Source: Streptacidiphilus fuscans (GTDB lineage Bacteria; Actinomycetota; Actinomycetes; Streptomycetales; Streptomycetaceae). From it: a DNA stretch of 64,000 nt. Positions 55,856-64,000 of this stretch are shown here, one piece after another. The notes below the pieces were generated by a model. That model saw nothing but the letters and a program-made list of their open reading frames with translations. It searched no databases and was not told the DNA's origin. The position numbers and the translations under genes were made by a program. Each line of letters starts with the position of its first letter. Within the stretch, counting starts at the first letter, position 1. The DNA lies in NCBI RefSeq assembly GCF_015690355.1, contig NZ_JADPRT010000015.1, positions 146,122 to 210,121 on the forward strand, read 5' to 3'.

Positions 55856-56917
55856 ATGACGACCGAGATCGAGCCGGCCGCCGCAGGAGCCTCCTCGGCG
55901 GAGAGCCTGCTCGGGGCCCACCTCGCCGACCAGGCCGGACGTTTCCTTCGGGCACTGCCCGACGTCGACCTCAGCACGCTGCGCCGCGTCGACGGCGCGC
56001 TGCACGGCTTCGGCGCGCTGCTGGACCCGGCCTGGGGCGAGACCCTGCGCGGCGACCTGGCCGCGCTGGTGGTCACCCTCGGCCAGGAACGCGGCTACAC
56101 CCGCAGACTCACCCGGCTGCTCACCGCGATCGACTCGCTGACCTGCACCGACGCGAGCAGCGTGCCGACCCCGCGCAGCGGCGACGACTCCGGCGTCGCC
56201 GTCGGCGGGGCGCCCGAGCCCGCGATAGGCGGCCTGCTGGCGAACCACCCCGGCGCTCCCAAGGCCCGCGCGATGCTGGACCGCCAGCTCACCCTGGCCC
56301 GCTCCCGCAGCCACACCGCGGCGCTGCAGGAACTCGGCTCGGCCCGGTTCCACTCCCTCGCCGACCGGATGACGCTGCTCGTCTCCGACCTGCCGCTGCG
56401 CGCCCCCGCCGAGTCCCACCCGCCGGAGCAGTTGCTCGCCTACGCGGGCCGGATGGGCGAGGCACTGGAGCTCACCGTCTCCCGCCTGCCGCTGGACCGC
56501 GCCGCCCAGCCGTACAACGGCGACGCGCTGCACCGGGTCCCGGTCGCCGCGGACCCGCTGCACTCCGCGCACGAGGACGTGGCCTGGACCCGGGTGAGCG
56601 CGGCGGTCCGTTACGCCCGCTACGCCCTGGAGGTCTGCCGCCCGCTGCTCGGCGCGCGCACGGACGAGCCGCTGGCCGGCCTGGTCCACCTCGCCGCGCA
56701 CCTCGACGAGCAGCAGGACGCCGCGGACGCCGCCGAGGCCGCCGCGCTGGCGGCACGGACGCCGCGGATCACTCCGGCGACCGCGTACGTCCTCGGCGTG
56801 GTGCATGCTGATCAACGTCTGGAGGTCGAGGCGGCCCGCCACGCCTTCAGCCGCTCCTGGCCCGACTTCATCACCTCCGGATGGCTCACCGACCCATGGC
56901 TCGCGCGCTCGACCTGA
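55856..56917 (+). CDS. CHAD-domain protein (polyphosphate-associated)
   Basis: 353 residues, mainly helical. The CHAD fold is suggested by TLRRVDGALHGFGALL, HTAALQELGSARFHSLADRM and the Arg-rich WTRVSAAVRYARYALEVCRPLL, where basic residues line a polyphosphate-binding pocket. ATG 55856 has GGGGA about 7 nt upstream. It begins 40 bp after ppk, so it is probably co-expressed under phosphate control. Overlaps the Nudix gene at the 3' end. The family call is weaker than others because CHAD is defined by patterned basic residues. Confidence 0.72.
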   Translation: MTTEIEPAAAGASSAESLLGAHLADQAGRFLRALPDVDLSTLRRVDGALHGFGALLDPAWGETLRGDLAALVVTLGQERGYTRRLTRLLTAIDSLTCTDASSVPTPRSGDDSGVAVGGAPEPAIGGLLANHPGAPKARAMLDRQLTLARSRSHTAALQELGSARFHSLADRMTLLVSDLPLRAPAESHPPEQLLAYAGRMGEALELTVSRLPLDRAAQPYNGDALHRVPVAADPLHSAHEDVAWTRVSAAVRYARYALEVCRPLLGARTDEPLAGLVHLAAHLDEQQDAADAAEAAALAARTPRITPATAYVLGVVHADQRLEVEAARHAFSRSWPDFITSGWLTDPWLARST

Positions 56918-57369
56918 ACCCCGCCAAGAAGAAGAAACAGAAGAGAGAGAAGGACGGGGCGCCGCGCAGCATGGACGTGGTGAAGGCCGCAGGCGTCGTC
57001 CTGTGGCGCAGGAGCGGGATCGCCCAGGACGTCGAGCTGGCGCTGGTGCACCGGCCCAAGTACGACGACTGGAGCTTCCCCAAGGGCAAGCTGGAACCGG
57101 GCGAACGCCACCGCGAGGCGGCGCTGCGCGAGGCCTACGAGGAGACCGGCATGACGGTGATGCTCGGGAACCGGCTGCCGACCCAGCACTATCTGGACCG
57201 CGGGCGCATCAAGCGCGTCCGCTACTGGTCCGCGACCAGGCTCACCGGCGTCTTCACCGCGAACCGCGAGGTCGACGCCCTGCGCTGGCTCCCTGCGCGG
57301 GAGGCGCGGGCACTGCTCAGCTACGAGCACGACCGGGGTCTGGTGGACGCCCTCCTGGAGTCCCTCTAG
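56881..57369 (+). CDS. Nudix hydrolase (MutT/DIPP type)
   Basis: 162 residues. The Nudix box G-x5-E-x7-R-E-x2-E-E is intact (GKLEPGERHREAAL then REAYEETG). It cleaves nucleoside or inositol polyphosphate diphosphates; next to ppk and CHAD, a role in polyphosphate or diadenosine polyphosphate metabolism is plausible. The start is uncertain: ATG 56881 (37-bp overlap with the CHAD gene), ATG 56896, or ATG 56971 before a Lys-rich run. The chain lacks the second phosphatase domain seen in MutT1. Confidence 0.88.
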   Translation: MAHRPMARALDLNPAKKKKQKREKDGAPRSMDVVKAAGVVLWRRSGIAQDVELALVHRPKYDDWSFPKGKLEPGERHREAALREAYEETGMTVMLGNRLPTQHYLDRGRIKRVRYWSATRLTGVFTANREVDALRWLPAREARALLSYEHDRGLVDALLESL

Positions 57370-57450
57370 GCACACAGGCTGTGCCCTCGCCGTGCTCTCG
57401 TCGTGGCGAAACCGTTACTACTGGTCTGCGTATCCCGGTGTCCGACACAG

Positions 57451-57505
57451 GTTCACCCGCCGTTCATTTGCGCAGGCTGAACGCTTCACCTCCTCTGCCT
57501 AACTT
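57451..57505 (+). promoter_or_regulatory. PHO box and promoter of pstS
   Basis: Five 11-nt units: GTTCACCCGCC, GTTCATTTGCG, CAGGCTGAACG, CTTCACCTCCT, CTGCCTAACTT. Units 1, 2 and 4 are clear matches. TAACTT (57500-57505) can serve as -10. The rest of the 57370-57599 gap shows no gene. Confidence 0.88.
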
Positions 57506-57599
57506 CAGTGTCATCGGAGGCCGCCTGGCCTTCCTCCCACGTGAAGAACCGCTGATCGCCCTCCTCCCCGCGGCGGCGGTACCCAGAAAGGGACACCAA

Positions 57600-58736
57600 G
57601 TGAAGCTCCAGCGCAACGGCCGCACCAAGGCCCTCGCCATCGGCGCCCTTGCGGTCGTCAGCTCGCTGACGCTCGCGGCGTGCGGCTCCGACAACAACAA
57701 CGCGTCCAGCACGGGCGGCAGCTCGTCCTCCTCCACCACCACCGCGTCCGCCGCCGACTGCGGCAGCGGCCAGGTGCTGGGTGCGGGCTCCACCGCGCAG
57801 CAGAACGCGATGCAGATCTGGATCCGTAACTTCCAGCAGCAGTGCTCGGGTGTCACGATCAACTACCAGGGCACCGGCTCCACCGCCGGCCGCACCACCT
57901 GGCTCGAGGGCAAGACCCAGTTCGCCGGCTCCGACTCCGCGATGAAGGCCGCCGACATCGCCAAGTCCAGCTCCGTCTGCGGCGGCACCGGCCACGCGAT
58001 CAACCTGCCGATGGTCGGCGGCCCGATCGCCATCGCCTACAACCTGCCCGGCGTGAGCAACCTGGTCCTGGACGCGCCGACCCTGGCGAAGATCTTCTCC
58101 GGCAAGATCACCACCTGGAACGACCCGGCGATCAAGGCTCTCAACCCGTCGGCCTCCCTGCCGAGCACCCCGATCCAGACGTTCCACCGTTCGGACGGCT
58201 CGGGCACCAGCGCCAACTTCAGCGCCTACCTGGCCGCCGCCGCCCCGTCCGACTGGAGCTACGGCTCCAACTCGCAGTGGCCGGCCCCCGGTGGCCAGGC
58301 CGCCCAGGGCTCCAGCGGTCTCGCCGCCCAGGTCAAGCAGGTCACGGGCTCGATCTCCTACTTCGAGCTCTCCTACGCCAAGGCCAACAACGCGACCACC
58401 GCCTCCATCTCCACCGGCTCCGGCACCCCCGTCGCGGTCTCCACCGACGCGGCCGCCAAGGCCATCTCCGAGGCGACCGTCGTCGGCACCAACGGCGACC
58501 TGGCCCTGAAGCTGAACTACGCCACCAAGACGGCTGGCGCCTACCCGATCTCGCTGGTCACCTACGAGATCGTCTGCAACAAGGGCAACGCCGCCGCCAC
58601 CCTGCCGGCGCTGAAGTCCTTCCTGAACTACACCATCAGCGACGCCGGCCAGCAGGCCGCCGCCCCGGCCGGCTACCTCCAGCTGCCGTCCGCCATCACC
58701 GACAAGGTCAAGGCCGCCATCTCCACGCTGAGCTGA
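57600..58736 (+). CDS. pstS: Phosphate ABC transporter substrate-binding lipoprotein PstS
   Basis: 378 residues. Lipobox SLTLAACGSD with Cys28, then a Ser/Thr linker and the phosphate-binding fold: AGSTAQQNAMQIW, INYQGTGSTAGRTTWLEG, FAGSDSAM, and the phosphate loop HRSDGSGTSANFS. Binds inorganic phosphate outside the cell and passes it to PstC-PstA. GTG 57600 has AAAGGGA 7 nt upstream. The pstS PHO box is the best in the window, so induction by PhoP under starvation is expected. Confidence 0.96.
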   Translation: MKLQRNGRTKALAIGALAVVSSLTLAACGSDNNNASSTGGSSSSSTTTASAADCGSGQVLGAGSTAQQNAMQIWIRNFQQQCSGVTINYQGTGSTAGRTTWLEGKTQFAGSDSAMKAADIAKSSSVCGGTGHAINLPMVGGPIAIAYNLPGVSNLVLDAPTLAKIFSGKITTWNDPAIKALNPSASLPSTPIQTFHRSDGSGTSANFSAYLAAAAPSDWSYGSNSQWPAPGGQAAQGSSGLAAQVKQVTGSISYFELSYAKANNATTASISTGSGTPVAVSTDAAAKAISEATVVGTNGDLALKLNYATKTAGAYPISLVTYEIVCNKGNAAATLPALKSFLNYTISDAGQQAAAPAGYLQLPSAITDKVKAAISTLS

Positions 58737-58765
58737 GCTTCCTGACCACCCCTCGCCCGTCCGGT

Positions 58766-58783
58766 CCCGCCCACCAGGGCGGG
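58766..58783 (+). terminator. Intercistronic hairpin between pstS and pstC
   Basis: CCCGCCC-ACCA-GGGCGGG stem (7 bp) flanked by CCGG arms, 30 nt after pstS. May partly stop or stabilise transcripts, raising PstS over the permease. The rest of the 58737-58969 gap shows no gene. Confidence 0.6.
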
Positions 58784-58969
58784 CTCCGGGCGGGCCGGGG
58801 CCATTGCCGTTCCCGGCAGTAGCCCCGCCTGTTCCACGTGTTCCCACCTGATTCCACTCGTCCGACCGCGCGGAACGCCCCCACCGGGGCGAACCCCGCA
58901 CCCGACCAGTCCGGTGCACCGCCGCCACGCGCTCCTCGTCAGAGGCGCGCAACCAGACCGGAGCAAACC

Positions 58970-60013
58970 ATGGATACCCCGAACCGAACCGAACCCCCGC
59001 AGAAAGCCGGCGGGCCCCCGCAGAAGACGCCGGCCGGCACCCCGGCCGCCGCGCCCAAGCCCGAGCGTCCGAACCTCAAGCGGCGCTTCGCCCTTGGCGA
59101 CTCGCTCTTCTTCAACGCCTCCCGCGGGTCCGGCATCCTGCTGCTCGTGGTGATGGCCGCCATCGCCACCTTCCTGCTCGTCCGGGCCGTCAACGCGCTC
59201 GGCCAGAACCACGGCAACTTCCTGACCACCCAGGCCTGGACCCCGGACAACACTCCGCCGGTCTTCGGCATCGCCGTCCTGCTGGTCGGCACGCTGGTCA
59301 GCGCCGCCATCGCGATGATCATCGCCGTGCCGATCGCCATCGGGATCGCGCTGTTCATCTCGCACTACGCCCCGCGCCGCGTCGCGCAGTTCTTCGGCTA
59401 CCTGGTCGACCTGCTCGCGGCCGTCCCCAGCATCGTCTTCGGCCTCTGGGGCGCACTGTTCCTGGCGCCGCACATGCTGGGCGTCAACGCGTGGCTGAAC
59501 CAGTACTTCGGCTGGACCTACATCTTCAAGCAGACCCAGCCCGGCGCCGCCCCGCGCACGATCTTCACCGTGAGCATCGTGCTGACGATCATGATCCTGC
59601 CGATCATCACCGCGGTAAGCCGCGAGGTCTTCCGGCAGGTCCCGCCGATGCACGAGGAGGCGGCCCTGGCGCTCGGCGCCACCCGCTGGGAGGTCATCCG
59701 CACCGCCGTCCTGCCGTTCGGCCGCGCCGGCGTGATCAGCGCCGCGATGCTGGGCCTCGGCCGCGCGCTCGGCGAGACCATGGCCGTCGCCGTGGTCCTC
59801 TCCCCCAGCTTCGTGCTGTCGCTGCACCTGACCGACCCGGGCGGCGGCACGCTCGCCCAGAACATCGCGTCGCAGTTCAACGAGGCGTCCTCGCTCGGAC
59901 GTGACGCGCTGATCGCCTCCGGTCTGGTCCTCTTCGTCATCACACTGCTGGTCAACGGCGCGGCGCGGATCATCATCGAGCGCCGCAAGGACTACTCGGG
60001 AGCGAGCGCCTGA
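58970..60013 (+). CDS. pstC: Phosphate ABC transporter permease PstC
   Basis: 347 residues. A Pro-rich cytoplasmic lead of about 45 residues, then six membrane helices. The ABC permease EAA loop is present (EEAALALGATRWEVIRTAVLPFGRAG). Forms the channel with PstA. ATG 58970 has GGAGC about 5 nt upstream; the frame is open for another 130 nt but without a good start. The stop codon and the pstA start overlap (TGATG). Confidence 0.95.
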   Translation: MDTPNRTEPPQKAGGPPQKTPAGTPAAAPKPERPNLKRRFALGDSLFFNASRGSGILLLVVMAAIATFLLVRAVNALGQNHGNFLTTQAWTPDNTPPVFGIAVLLVGTLVSAAIAMIIAVPIAIGIALFISHYAPRRVAQFFGYLVDLLAAVPSIVFGLWGALFLAPHMLGVNAWLNQYFGWTYIFKQTQPGAAPRTIFTVSIVLTIMILPIITAVSREVFRQVPPMHEEAALALGATRWEVIRTAVLPFGRAGVISAAMLGLGRALGETMAVAVVLSPSFVLSLHLTDPGGGTLAQNIASQFNEASSLGRDALIASGLVLFVITLLVNGAARIIIERRKDYSGASA

Positions 60014-61077
60014 TGGGCACCGCACTTCAGGACCGCGCACCCCTCGGTCCCACCAGCCTCAACAGCCGTCGTCTGCCCAAGTGGGCCCCCGCCGCCGTCG
60101 CCGTTGTGGCCATCGGGCTCGGCTGCGCGATCGGCGCCGGCTTCGGCATCACCAGCAAGCTCCAGTGGGGCCTGATGGCGGTCATCCTCTTCGTGGTCGG
60201 CCAGTACGTGCTGTCCACCGCCGTCGAGGGCCGCCGCTGGGCCAAGGACCGATTCGCCACCAGCCTGGTCTGGTCGGCCTTCATCCTCGCCGTGATCCCG
60301 CTGTTCGGCCTGATCTACTACACGATCTCGCAGGGCATCAGCTACCTCAGCATCGACTTCCTCACCCACTCGATGAAGGGCGTCCTGGCCACCGACACCA
60401 ACGGCGGCCTCTACCACGCCCTCATCGGCACGCTGGAGCAGGTCGGCCTGGCCACGCTCATGGCGGCCCCGGTGGGCATCTTCACCGCGATCTACCTGGT
60501 CGAGTACCAGGGCGGCCGGCTGGCCCGCGCGGTGACCTTCTTCGTCGACGTGATGTCGGGTGTCCCGTCCATCGTCGCCGGTCTGTTCGTTCTCTCGTTC
60601 TGGATCATCCTGCTGGGCTTCTCCTTCTCCGGCTTCGCCGGAAGCATCGCGCTCGCGATCCTGATGCTTCCCGTCGTGGTCCGCTCCACGGAGGAGATGC
60701 TCAAGCTGGTACCGAACTCGCTGCGCGAGGCCAGTCTGGCCCTCGGTGTGCCGAAGTGGCTCACCATCCTCCGGGTCGTGCTGCCCACCGCGCTCGGTGG
60801 CATCACCACCGGCCTGATGCTCGCGGTCGCGCGCATCACGGGTGAGACGGCTCCGATCCTGCTGCTGGTCTTCGGCGCGGACGCGATCAACGCGAACCCG
60901 TTCAGCGGGCCGCAGTCGTCGCTGCCGCTCTTCGTCTACCAGCAGTACGCACTCGGTACGGACGCCTCCCAGTCCCGCGCGTGGGCCGGCGCCCTGGTGC
61001 TGATCGCCTTCGTGATGATCCTGAACCTCGCGGCACGCCTCATCGCGCGCTGGAAGGCCCCGAAGGCCGGACGCTGA
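60013..61077 (+). CDS. pstA: Phosphate ABC transporter permease PstA
   Basis: 354 residues, six core helices plus an N-terminal pair. The EAA loop is EEMLKLVPNSLREASLALGVPKWLTI-like, and the phosphate permease segment GQGISYLSIDFLTHSMKG is present. ATG 60013 overlaps the pstC stop codon by one base, so both chains are made together. Pairs with PstC in the membrane; PstB sits on the cytoplasmic face. Confidence 0.95.
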   Translation: MGTALQDRAPLGPTSLNSRRLPKWAPAAVAVVAIGLGCAIGAGFGITSKLQWGLMAVILFVVGQYVLSTAVEGRRWAKDRFATSLVWSAFILAVIPLFGLIYYTISQGISYLSIDFLTHSMKGVLATDTNGGLYHALIGTLEQVGLATLMAAPVGIFTAIYLVEYQGGRLARAVTFFVDVMSGVPSIVAGLFVLSFWIILLGFSFSGFAGSIALAILMLPVVVRSTEEMLKLVPNSLREASLALGVPKWLTILRVVLPTALGGITTGLMLAVARITGETAPILLLVFGADAINANPFSGPQSSLPLFVYQQYALGTDASQSRAWAGALVLIAFVMILNLAARLIARWKAPKAGR

Positions 61078-61133
61078 CGGCGATCGCTTCGCCGCCCCAG
61101 ACTTCATTCGAACGAGAGAGACAGAGCACGATC

Positions 61134-61910
61134 ATGGCCAAGCGCATCGACGTCAGCGGACTGAACGCGTACTACGGAAACTTCCGGGCGGTGGAGGACA
61201 TCTCCATGGTTGTCGAGCCCCGCTCGGTGACCGCCTTCATCGGCCCCTCGGGCTGCGGGAAGTCGACCTTCCTGCGCACCCTCAACCGCATGCACGAGGT
61301 GATCCCCGGCGCCCGCGTCGAGGGCAAGGTTCTGCTCGACGACGAGAACCTCTACGGTTCCGGCGTCGACCCGGTCGCCGTGCGGCGCACCGTCGGCATG
61401 GTCTTCCAGCGGCCGAACCCGTTCCCGACCATGTCCATCAAGGAGAACGTCGCCGCCGGCCTCAAGCTGAACGGCGTCCGCAACCGCAAGGTCATCGACG
61501 AGGCCGTCGAGCGGTCGCTGCGCGGCGCGAACCTGTGGAACGAGGTCAAGGACCGCCTCGACAAGCCGGGCGCGGGCCTCTCCGGCGGCCAGCAGCAGCG
61601 TCTCTGCATCGCCCGCGCGATCGCGGTCGAGCCGCAGGTCCTGCTGATGGACGAGCCCTGCTCGGCCCTGGACCCGATCTCCACCCTCGCCATCGAGGAC
61701 CTGATCGGCCAGCTGAAGGAGCAGTACACGATCGTCATCGTCACCCACAACATGCAGCAGGCCGCGCGTGTGAGTGACCGGACGGCGTTCTTCAACCTGG
61801 CGGGCGTGGGCCAGCCGGGCCGGCTGATCGAGATCGACTCGACGGAGAAGATCTTCTCCAACCCGAGCGTCCAGGCGACCGAGGACTACATCTCCGGCCG
61901 CTTCGGCTAA
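61134..61910 (+). CDS. pstB: Phosphate ABC transporter ATPase PstB
   Basis: 258 residues. Walker A GPSGCGKSTFLR, Q-loop FQRPNPFPTMS, signature LSGGQQQRLCIARA, Walker B LLMDEPCSALDP, and H-loop VTHNMQQAAR. Drives phosphate import and relays transport status to PhoU. ATG 61134 has GAGAGAG upstream and gives the normal length; the longer frame reaches into pstA. It lies 56 bp after pstA. Confidence 0.96.
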   Translation: MAKRIDVSGLNAYYGNFRAVEDISMVVEPRSVTAFIGPSGCGKSTFLRTLNRMHEVIPGARVEGKVLLDDENLYGSGVDPVAVRRTVGMVFQRPNPFPTMSIKENVAAGLKLNGVRNRKVIDEAVERSLRGANLWNEVKDRLDKPGAGLSGGQQQRLCIARAIAVEPQVLLMDEPCSALDPISTLAIEDLIGQLKEQYTIVIVTHNMQQAARVSDRTAFFNLAGVGQPGRLIEIDSTEKIFSNPSVQATEDYISGRFG

Positions 61911-61988
61911 GAGCCGCCGGGGCTGTTGCCGAGGCACAGTGACCCCTCCGCGGCGCTACTAGGCGGTGCCGCCGCGGGGGTAGCAAGA

Positions 61989-62033
61989 GAAGGGCCCCGC
62001 ATCCTGCTTACGCACCAGGATGCGGGGCCCTTC
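61989..62033 (+). terminator. Terminator of the pst operon
   Basis: Perfect 18-bp stem (61989-62006 with 62016-62033) and 9-nt loop, then GTTTGCC. Ends pstSCAB before the repeat element. Confidence 0.9.
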
Positions 62034-62056
62034 GTTTGCCCTTGGGCGAGGGGCGA

Positions 62057-62181
62057 GTTGCACCGTCCAGGGGCGCGGGGAACTGCGCGAGTAACCACTG
62101 GCATGCGGATGGCCCTGAGCGTTCGGGGCTCTACCTGCGTGGGTGGCTTGTCGCGCAGTTCCTCGCGCCCCTGAGGTGGTC
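62057..62181. repeat. Dispersed inverted-repeat element, full copy (copy 3)
   Basis: Left arm CAGGGGCGCGGGGAACTGCG (62068-62087) with GAGTAACCAC; right arm GTGGCTTGTCGCGCAGTTCC then TCGCGCCCCTG, the reverse complement with few changes. A core CGGATGGCCCTGAGCGTTC lies between. The whole unit can fold into one long hairpin. It sits between the pst terminator and the end of pit. Confidence 0.9.
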
Positions 62182-62196
62182 GCCGAGAGGCGAGCC

Positions 62197-63192
62197 TCAG
62201 CCGACGATGGCCCAGCTGAGCCAGAAGACCAGGGCGGCGACCAGGCCGGCCGCCGGGAGGGTGATGAACCAGCCAAGGACGATGTCCTTCGCGACACCCC
62301 AGCGGACCGCGCGCACCCGCTTGGTCGCGCCGACGCCCATGATCGCGGAGGTGATCACGTGGGTGGTGGAGACCGGGACCTTGTAGACGTAGGCCGTCAC
62401 GTAGAGGACCAGCGACGAGACCGACTCCGCGGCGAAGCCCTGCGGGGGGTCGAGTTCGATGATGCGGCGGCCGAGGGTCCGCATGATCCGCCAGCCACCC
62501 GCCCAGGTGCCGAGCGCCATGACGAGGGCCGTGCTGATCTTGACCCAGGTGGGGATGTTGTTCCCGGAGTAGTGGCCAGAGATGGTCAGCGCCATCACCA
62601 CCACACCCATCGTCTTCTGGGTGTCCTGGAGGCCGTGGCCCAGGGCCATCGCCGCCGCCGAGACGGTCTGCGCCACGCGGAAGCCGCGCTTGGACCGGTG
62701 CGGGTTGGAGTGGCGGAAGATCCAGAGGATGGCCACCATCAACGCGAAGCCCAGGATCAGACCCGCGATCGGGGAGGTGATCATCGGGAGGATGACCTTC
62801 TCCCACAGGCCGGTCCAGTACACCTGGGTGCCACCCGCGAGCGCCGCGCCCACCATGCCGCCGAAGAGGGCGTGGGTGGAGGAGGACGGCAGGCCGAAGT
62901 ACCAGGTCACCAGGTTCCAGGCGATCGCCCCGATCAGGGCCGACCACAGGATGACCATGCCGTGACCGCCACTGGGTGTGGCGATGATGCCCTTGCTGAC
63001 GGTCTGTGCGACGCCCTCCCCGAGGAAGGCGCCGAGGAGGTTCATGACCGCTGCCATCAGCAGGGCCGCCTTCGGCGTCAGCGCGCGCGTCGAGACCGAG
63101 GTCGCGATCGCGTTGGCCGAGTCGTGGAAGCCGTTGGTGTAGGCGAAGCCGAAGGCGACGGCAATGACCAGTACCAGTCCGAAGATGTCCAC
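62197..63192 (-). CDS. pit: Low-affinity inorganic phosphate transporter Pit
   Basis: 331 residues, about 10 membrane helices. The signature GFHDSANAIATSVSTRAL near residue 20 and the mirror motif GLPSSSTHAL, plus VPVSTTHVITSAIMGVG, are the inverted repeats of PiT carriers. Moves phosphate with a cation (metal-phosphate complex). GTG 63192 gives the normal N-terminus VDIFGLVLVIA; the open frame starts earlier. It follows the DUF47 gene after 7 bp, so the two are co-transcribed. I see no PHO box in front. Confidence 0.94.
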   Translation of the reverse strand: MDIFGLVLVIAVAFGFAYTNGFHDSANAIATSVSTRALTPKAALLMAAVMNLLGAFLGEGVAQTVSKGIIATPSGGHGMVILWSALIGAIAWNLVTWYFGLPSSSTHALFGGMVGAALAGGTQVYWTGLWEKVILPMITSPIAGLILGFALMVAILWIFRHSNPHRSKRGFRVAQTVSAAAMALGHGLQDTQKTMGVVVMALTISGHYSGNNIPTWVKISTALVMALGTWAGGWRIMRTLGRRIIELDPPQGFAAESVSSLVLYVTAYVYKVPVSTTHVITSAIMGVGATKRVRAVRWGVAKDIVLGWFITLPAAGLVAALVFWLSWAIVG

Positions 63193-63199
63193 GTGCGGT

Positions 63200-63820
63200 T
63201 CAGGACTCCTTGACGGCGATGGTCTCCACCGTGTTCGCCACATGTTCGAACGCGTCGGCGGCCTCTTCGAGGACGTCGACGACCTGCTTGAGCTTGAGGA
63301 CCTCGATCGCCTCGTACTGGCCGCTGAAGAGGTGGGCCAGCAGCTTGCGGTGGATCTGGTCGGCCTGATTCTCCAGGCGGTTGACCTCGATCCAGTACTC
63401 GGTCAGGTTGTCCATCGTCCGCAGGTTCGGCATCGCCGACGCGGTCAGCTCCGCCGCCCGGGCCAGTACCTCGATCTGCTGCTCCACGCCCTTCGGCAGG
63501 GTGTCGATCTCGTAGAGAACAACAAGATCAACAGCCTCCTCCATGTAATCCATGATGTCGTCGAGCGAGGACGCCAAGTTGTAGATGTCCTCGCGGTCGA
63601 AAGGCGTGATGAAGGACGAGTTCAGCTGATGGAAGATCGTGTGGGTCGCCTCGTCGCCCGCGTGCTCGGCTGCGCGCATCCGGTCGGCGATCTCCGACCG
63701 TGCGGCGACATCCGCACCGAGCAACTCCAGGAGAAGCTTGGAGCCGGTGACGAGGTTGTTCGCCGAGGCGGCGAACAAGTCATAGAAGCTCGTCTCCCGG
63801 GGGGTCAGACGAATGCGCAC
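63200..63820 (-). CDS. Pit accessory protein, DUF47/PhoU-like
   Basis: 206 residues, helical. The PhoU-like domain shows E/D metal positions in MRAAEHAGDEATHTIFHQL and EVNRLENQADQIHRKLL, with FITPFDREDIYNLASSLDDIMDY in the middle. Cytoplasmic regulator of the Pit transporter. GTG 63820 has GGAG 6 nt upstream. First gene of the pit unit; its promoter must lie in 63821-64000, where TAGCAT on the minus strand is the best -10. The family fit is strong. Confidence 0.92.
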   Translation of the reverse strand: MRIRLTPRETSFYDLFAASANNLVTGSKLLLELLGADVAARSEIADRMRAAEHAGDEATHTIFHQLNSSFITPFDREDIYNLASSLDDIMDYMEEAVDLVVLYEIDTLPKGVEQQIEVLARAAELTASAMPNLRTMDNLTEYWIEVNRLENQADQIHRKLLAHLFSGQYEAIEVLKLKQVVDVLEEAADAFEHVANTVETIAVKES

Positions 63821-64000
63821 AAAAGTCTCCGAAGTACAGGGGCGGACGTAGCGATGCTAGGCGCTGCGCCCGGACATTGCGCACACCGGGGTGCAACGGC
63901 CGACACGGAGTACCTGGAATCATCCTTCCGTACGCAGTGGTGACACGCCGAAACGTAATAAGCCTCACGTGCGGGCCCACGCTTTGGATATGAAAGCGCG
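63821..64000 (-). promoter_or_regulatory. Upstream region of the pit unit
   Basis: No gene seen. On the minus strand, CCTAGCATCGCTACG carries a TAGCAT hexamer about 30 nt before the DUF47 start, the likely -10. No PHO box is apparent. Confidence 0.4.

Noticed and set aside
63821..64000. PHO box upstream of the pit unit
   Set aside because: No 11-nt GTTCACC-type repeats could be found in this stretch.

Overview
The window is chromosomal DNA from a high-GC filamentous actinomycete, most likely Streptomyces or a close relative (Kitasatospora, Streptacidiphilus). The evidence is very strong codon bias, mycothiol genes (mshA, mshD), the developmental anti-sigma factor rsiG, glnR, phoR-phoP, carD and a msiK-type sugar ABC ATPase. 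The gene order resembles, from memory, the conserved Streptomyces core stretch from msiK through phoU-phoRP, mshA and glnR to ppk and pstSCAB. I see no rRNA, tRNA, insertion sequence, prophage or CRISPR array.

Region by region. 1-4.5 kb: 3' part of msiK, a small secreted protein, a sugar-phosphate nucleotidylyltransferase and a DoxX-type membrane protein. 4.7-9.6 kb (minus strand): rlmB, cysS, ispF, ispD, carD. 9.9-14.2 kb: a lipoprotein, then phoR-phoP divergent from phoU across a PHO box, and a tiny Cys-rich peptide. 14.4-23.4 kb: single enzyme, transporter and regulator genes (two GNATs including an Eis type, VOC protein, gpmA, MFS, AraC-GyrI, TetR, methyltransferase, HAD). 23.6-26.4 kb: a lower-GC block of little-known genes (triple-S1 protein, DUF2199, zinc-ribbon protein), probably accessory. 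26.6-32.5 kb: XRE regulator, HBHA-like coiled coil, DUF2516, REC-PP2C regulator, macro domain protein, NlpC/P60 hydrolase, methyltransferase. 32.7-40.1 kb: mshA, YbjN, asparaginase, rsiG, dtd, ygfZ, a Fur-family gene, nitrobindin-like protein, a 32-residue membrane peptide, DUF3099, DUF1416. 40.2-45.3 kb: sulfurtransferase with an apparent cysteine leader peptide, LmeA-like protein, a repeat-rich membrane protein, a MoaD-like protein and a hydrolase. 45.5-51.2 kb: glnR, a LacI regulator, a membrane serine protease and a two-component pair. 51.2-57.4 kb: MFS, mshD, ppk, CHAD, Nudix. 57.6-63.8 kb: pstSCAB and the Pit system.

Functionally the window is dominated by phosphate homeostasis: PhoR-PhoP, PhoU, Ppk with a CHAD partner, high-affinity PstSCAB and low-affinity Pit with its PhoU-like partner. 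PHO boxes made of exact 11-nt repeats sit before phoU/phoR, ppk and pstS. Nitrogen control (GlnR), thiol and sulfur metabolism (MshA, MshD, sulfurtransferase) and developmental control (RsiG) complete it.

Two sequence-level patterns stand out. Nineteen start codons lie exactly 6 or 7 nt after a TANNNT hexamer, the layout of leaderless mRNAs. A roughly 125-150 bp inverted-repeat element recurs in three intergenic gaps, once as a half copy. The best candidates for little-described biology are the leaderless Cys-rich leader peptide before the sulfurtransferase, the 8-Cys mini-protein beside phoU, the 32-residue membrane peptide, and several near-perfect operator palindromes.
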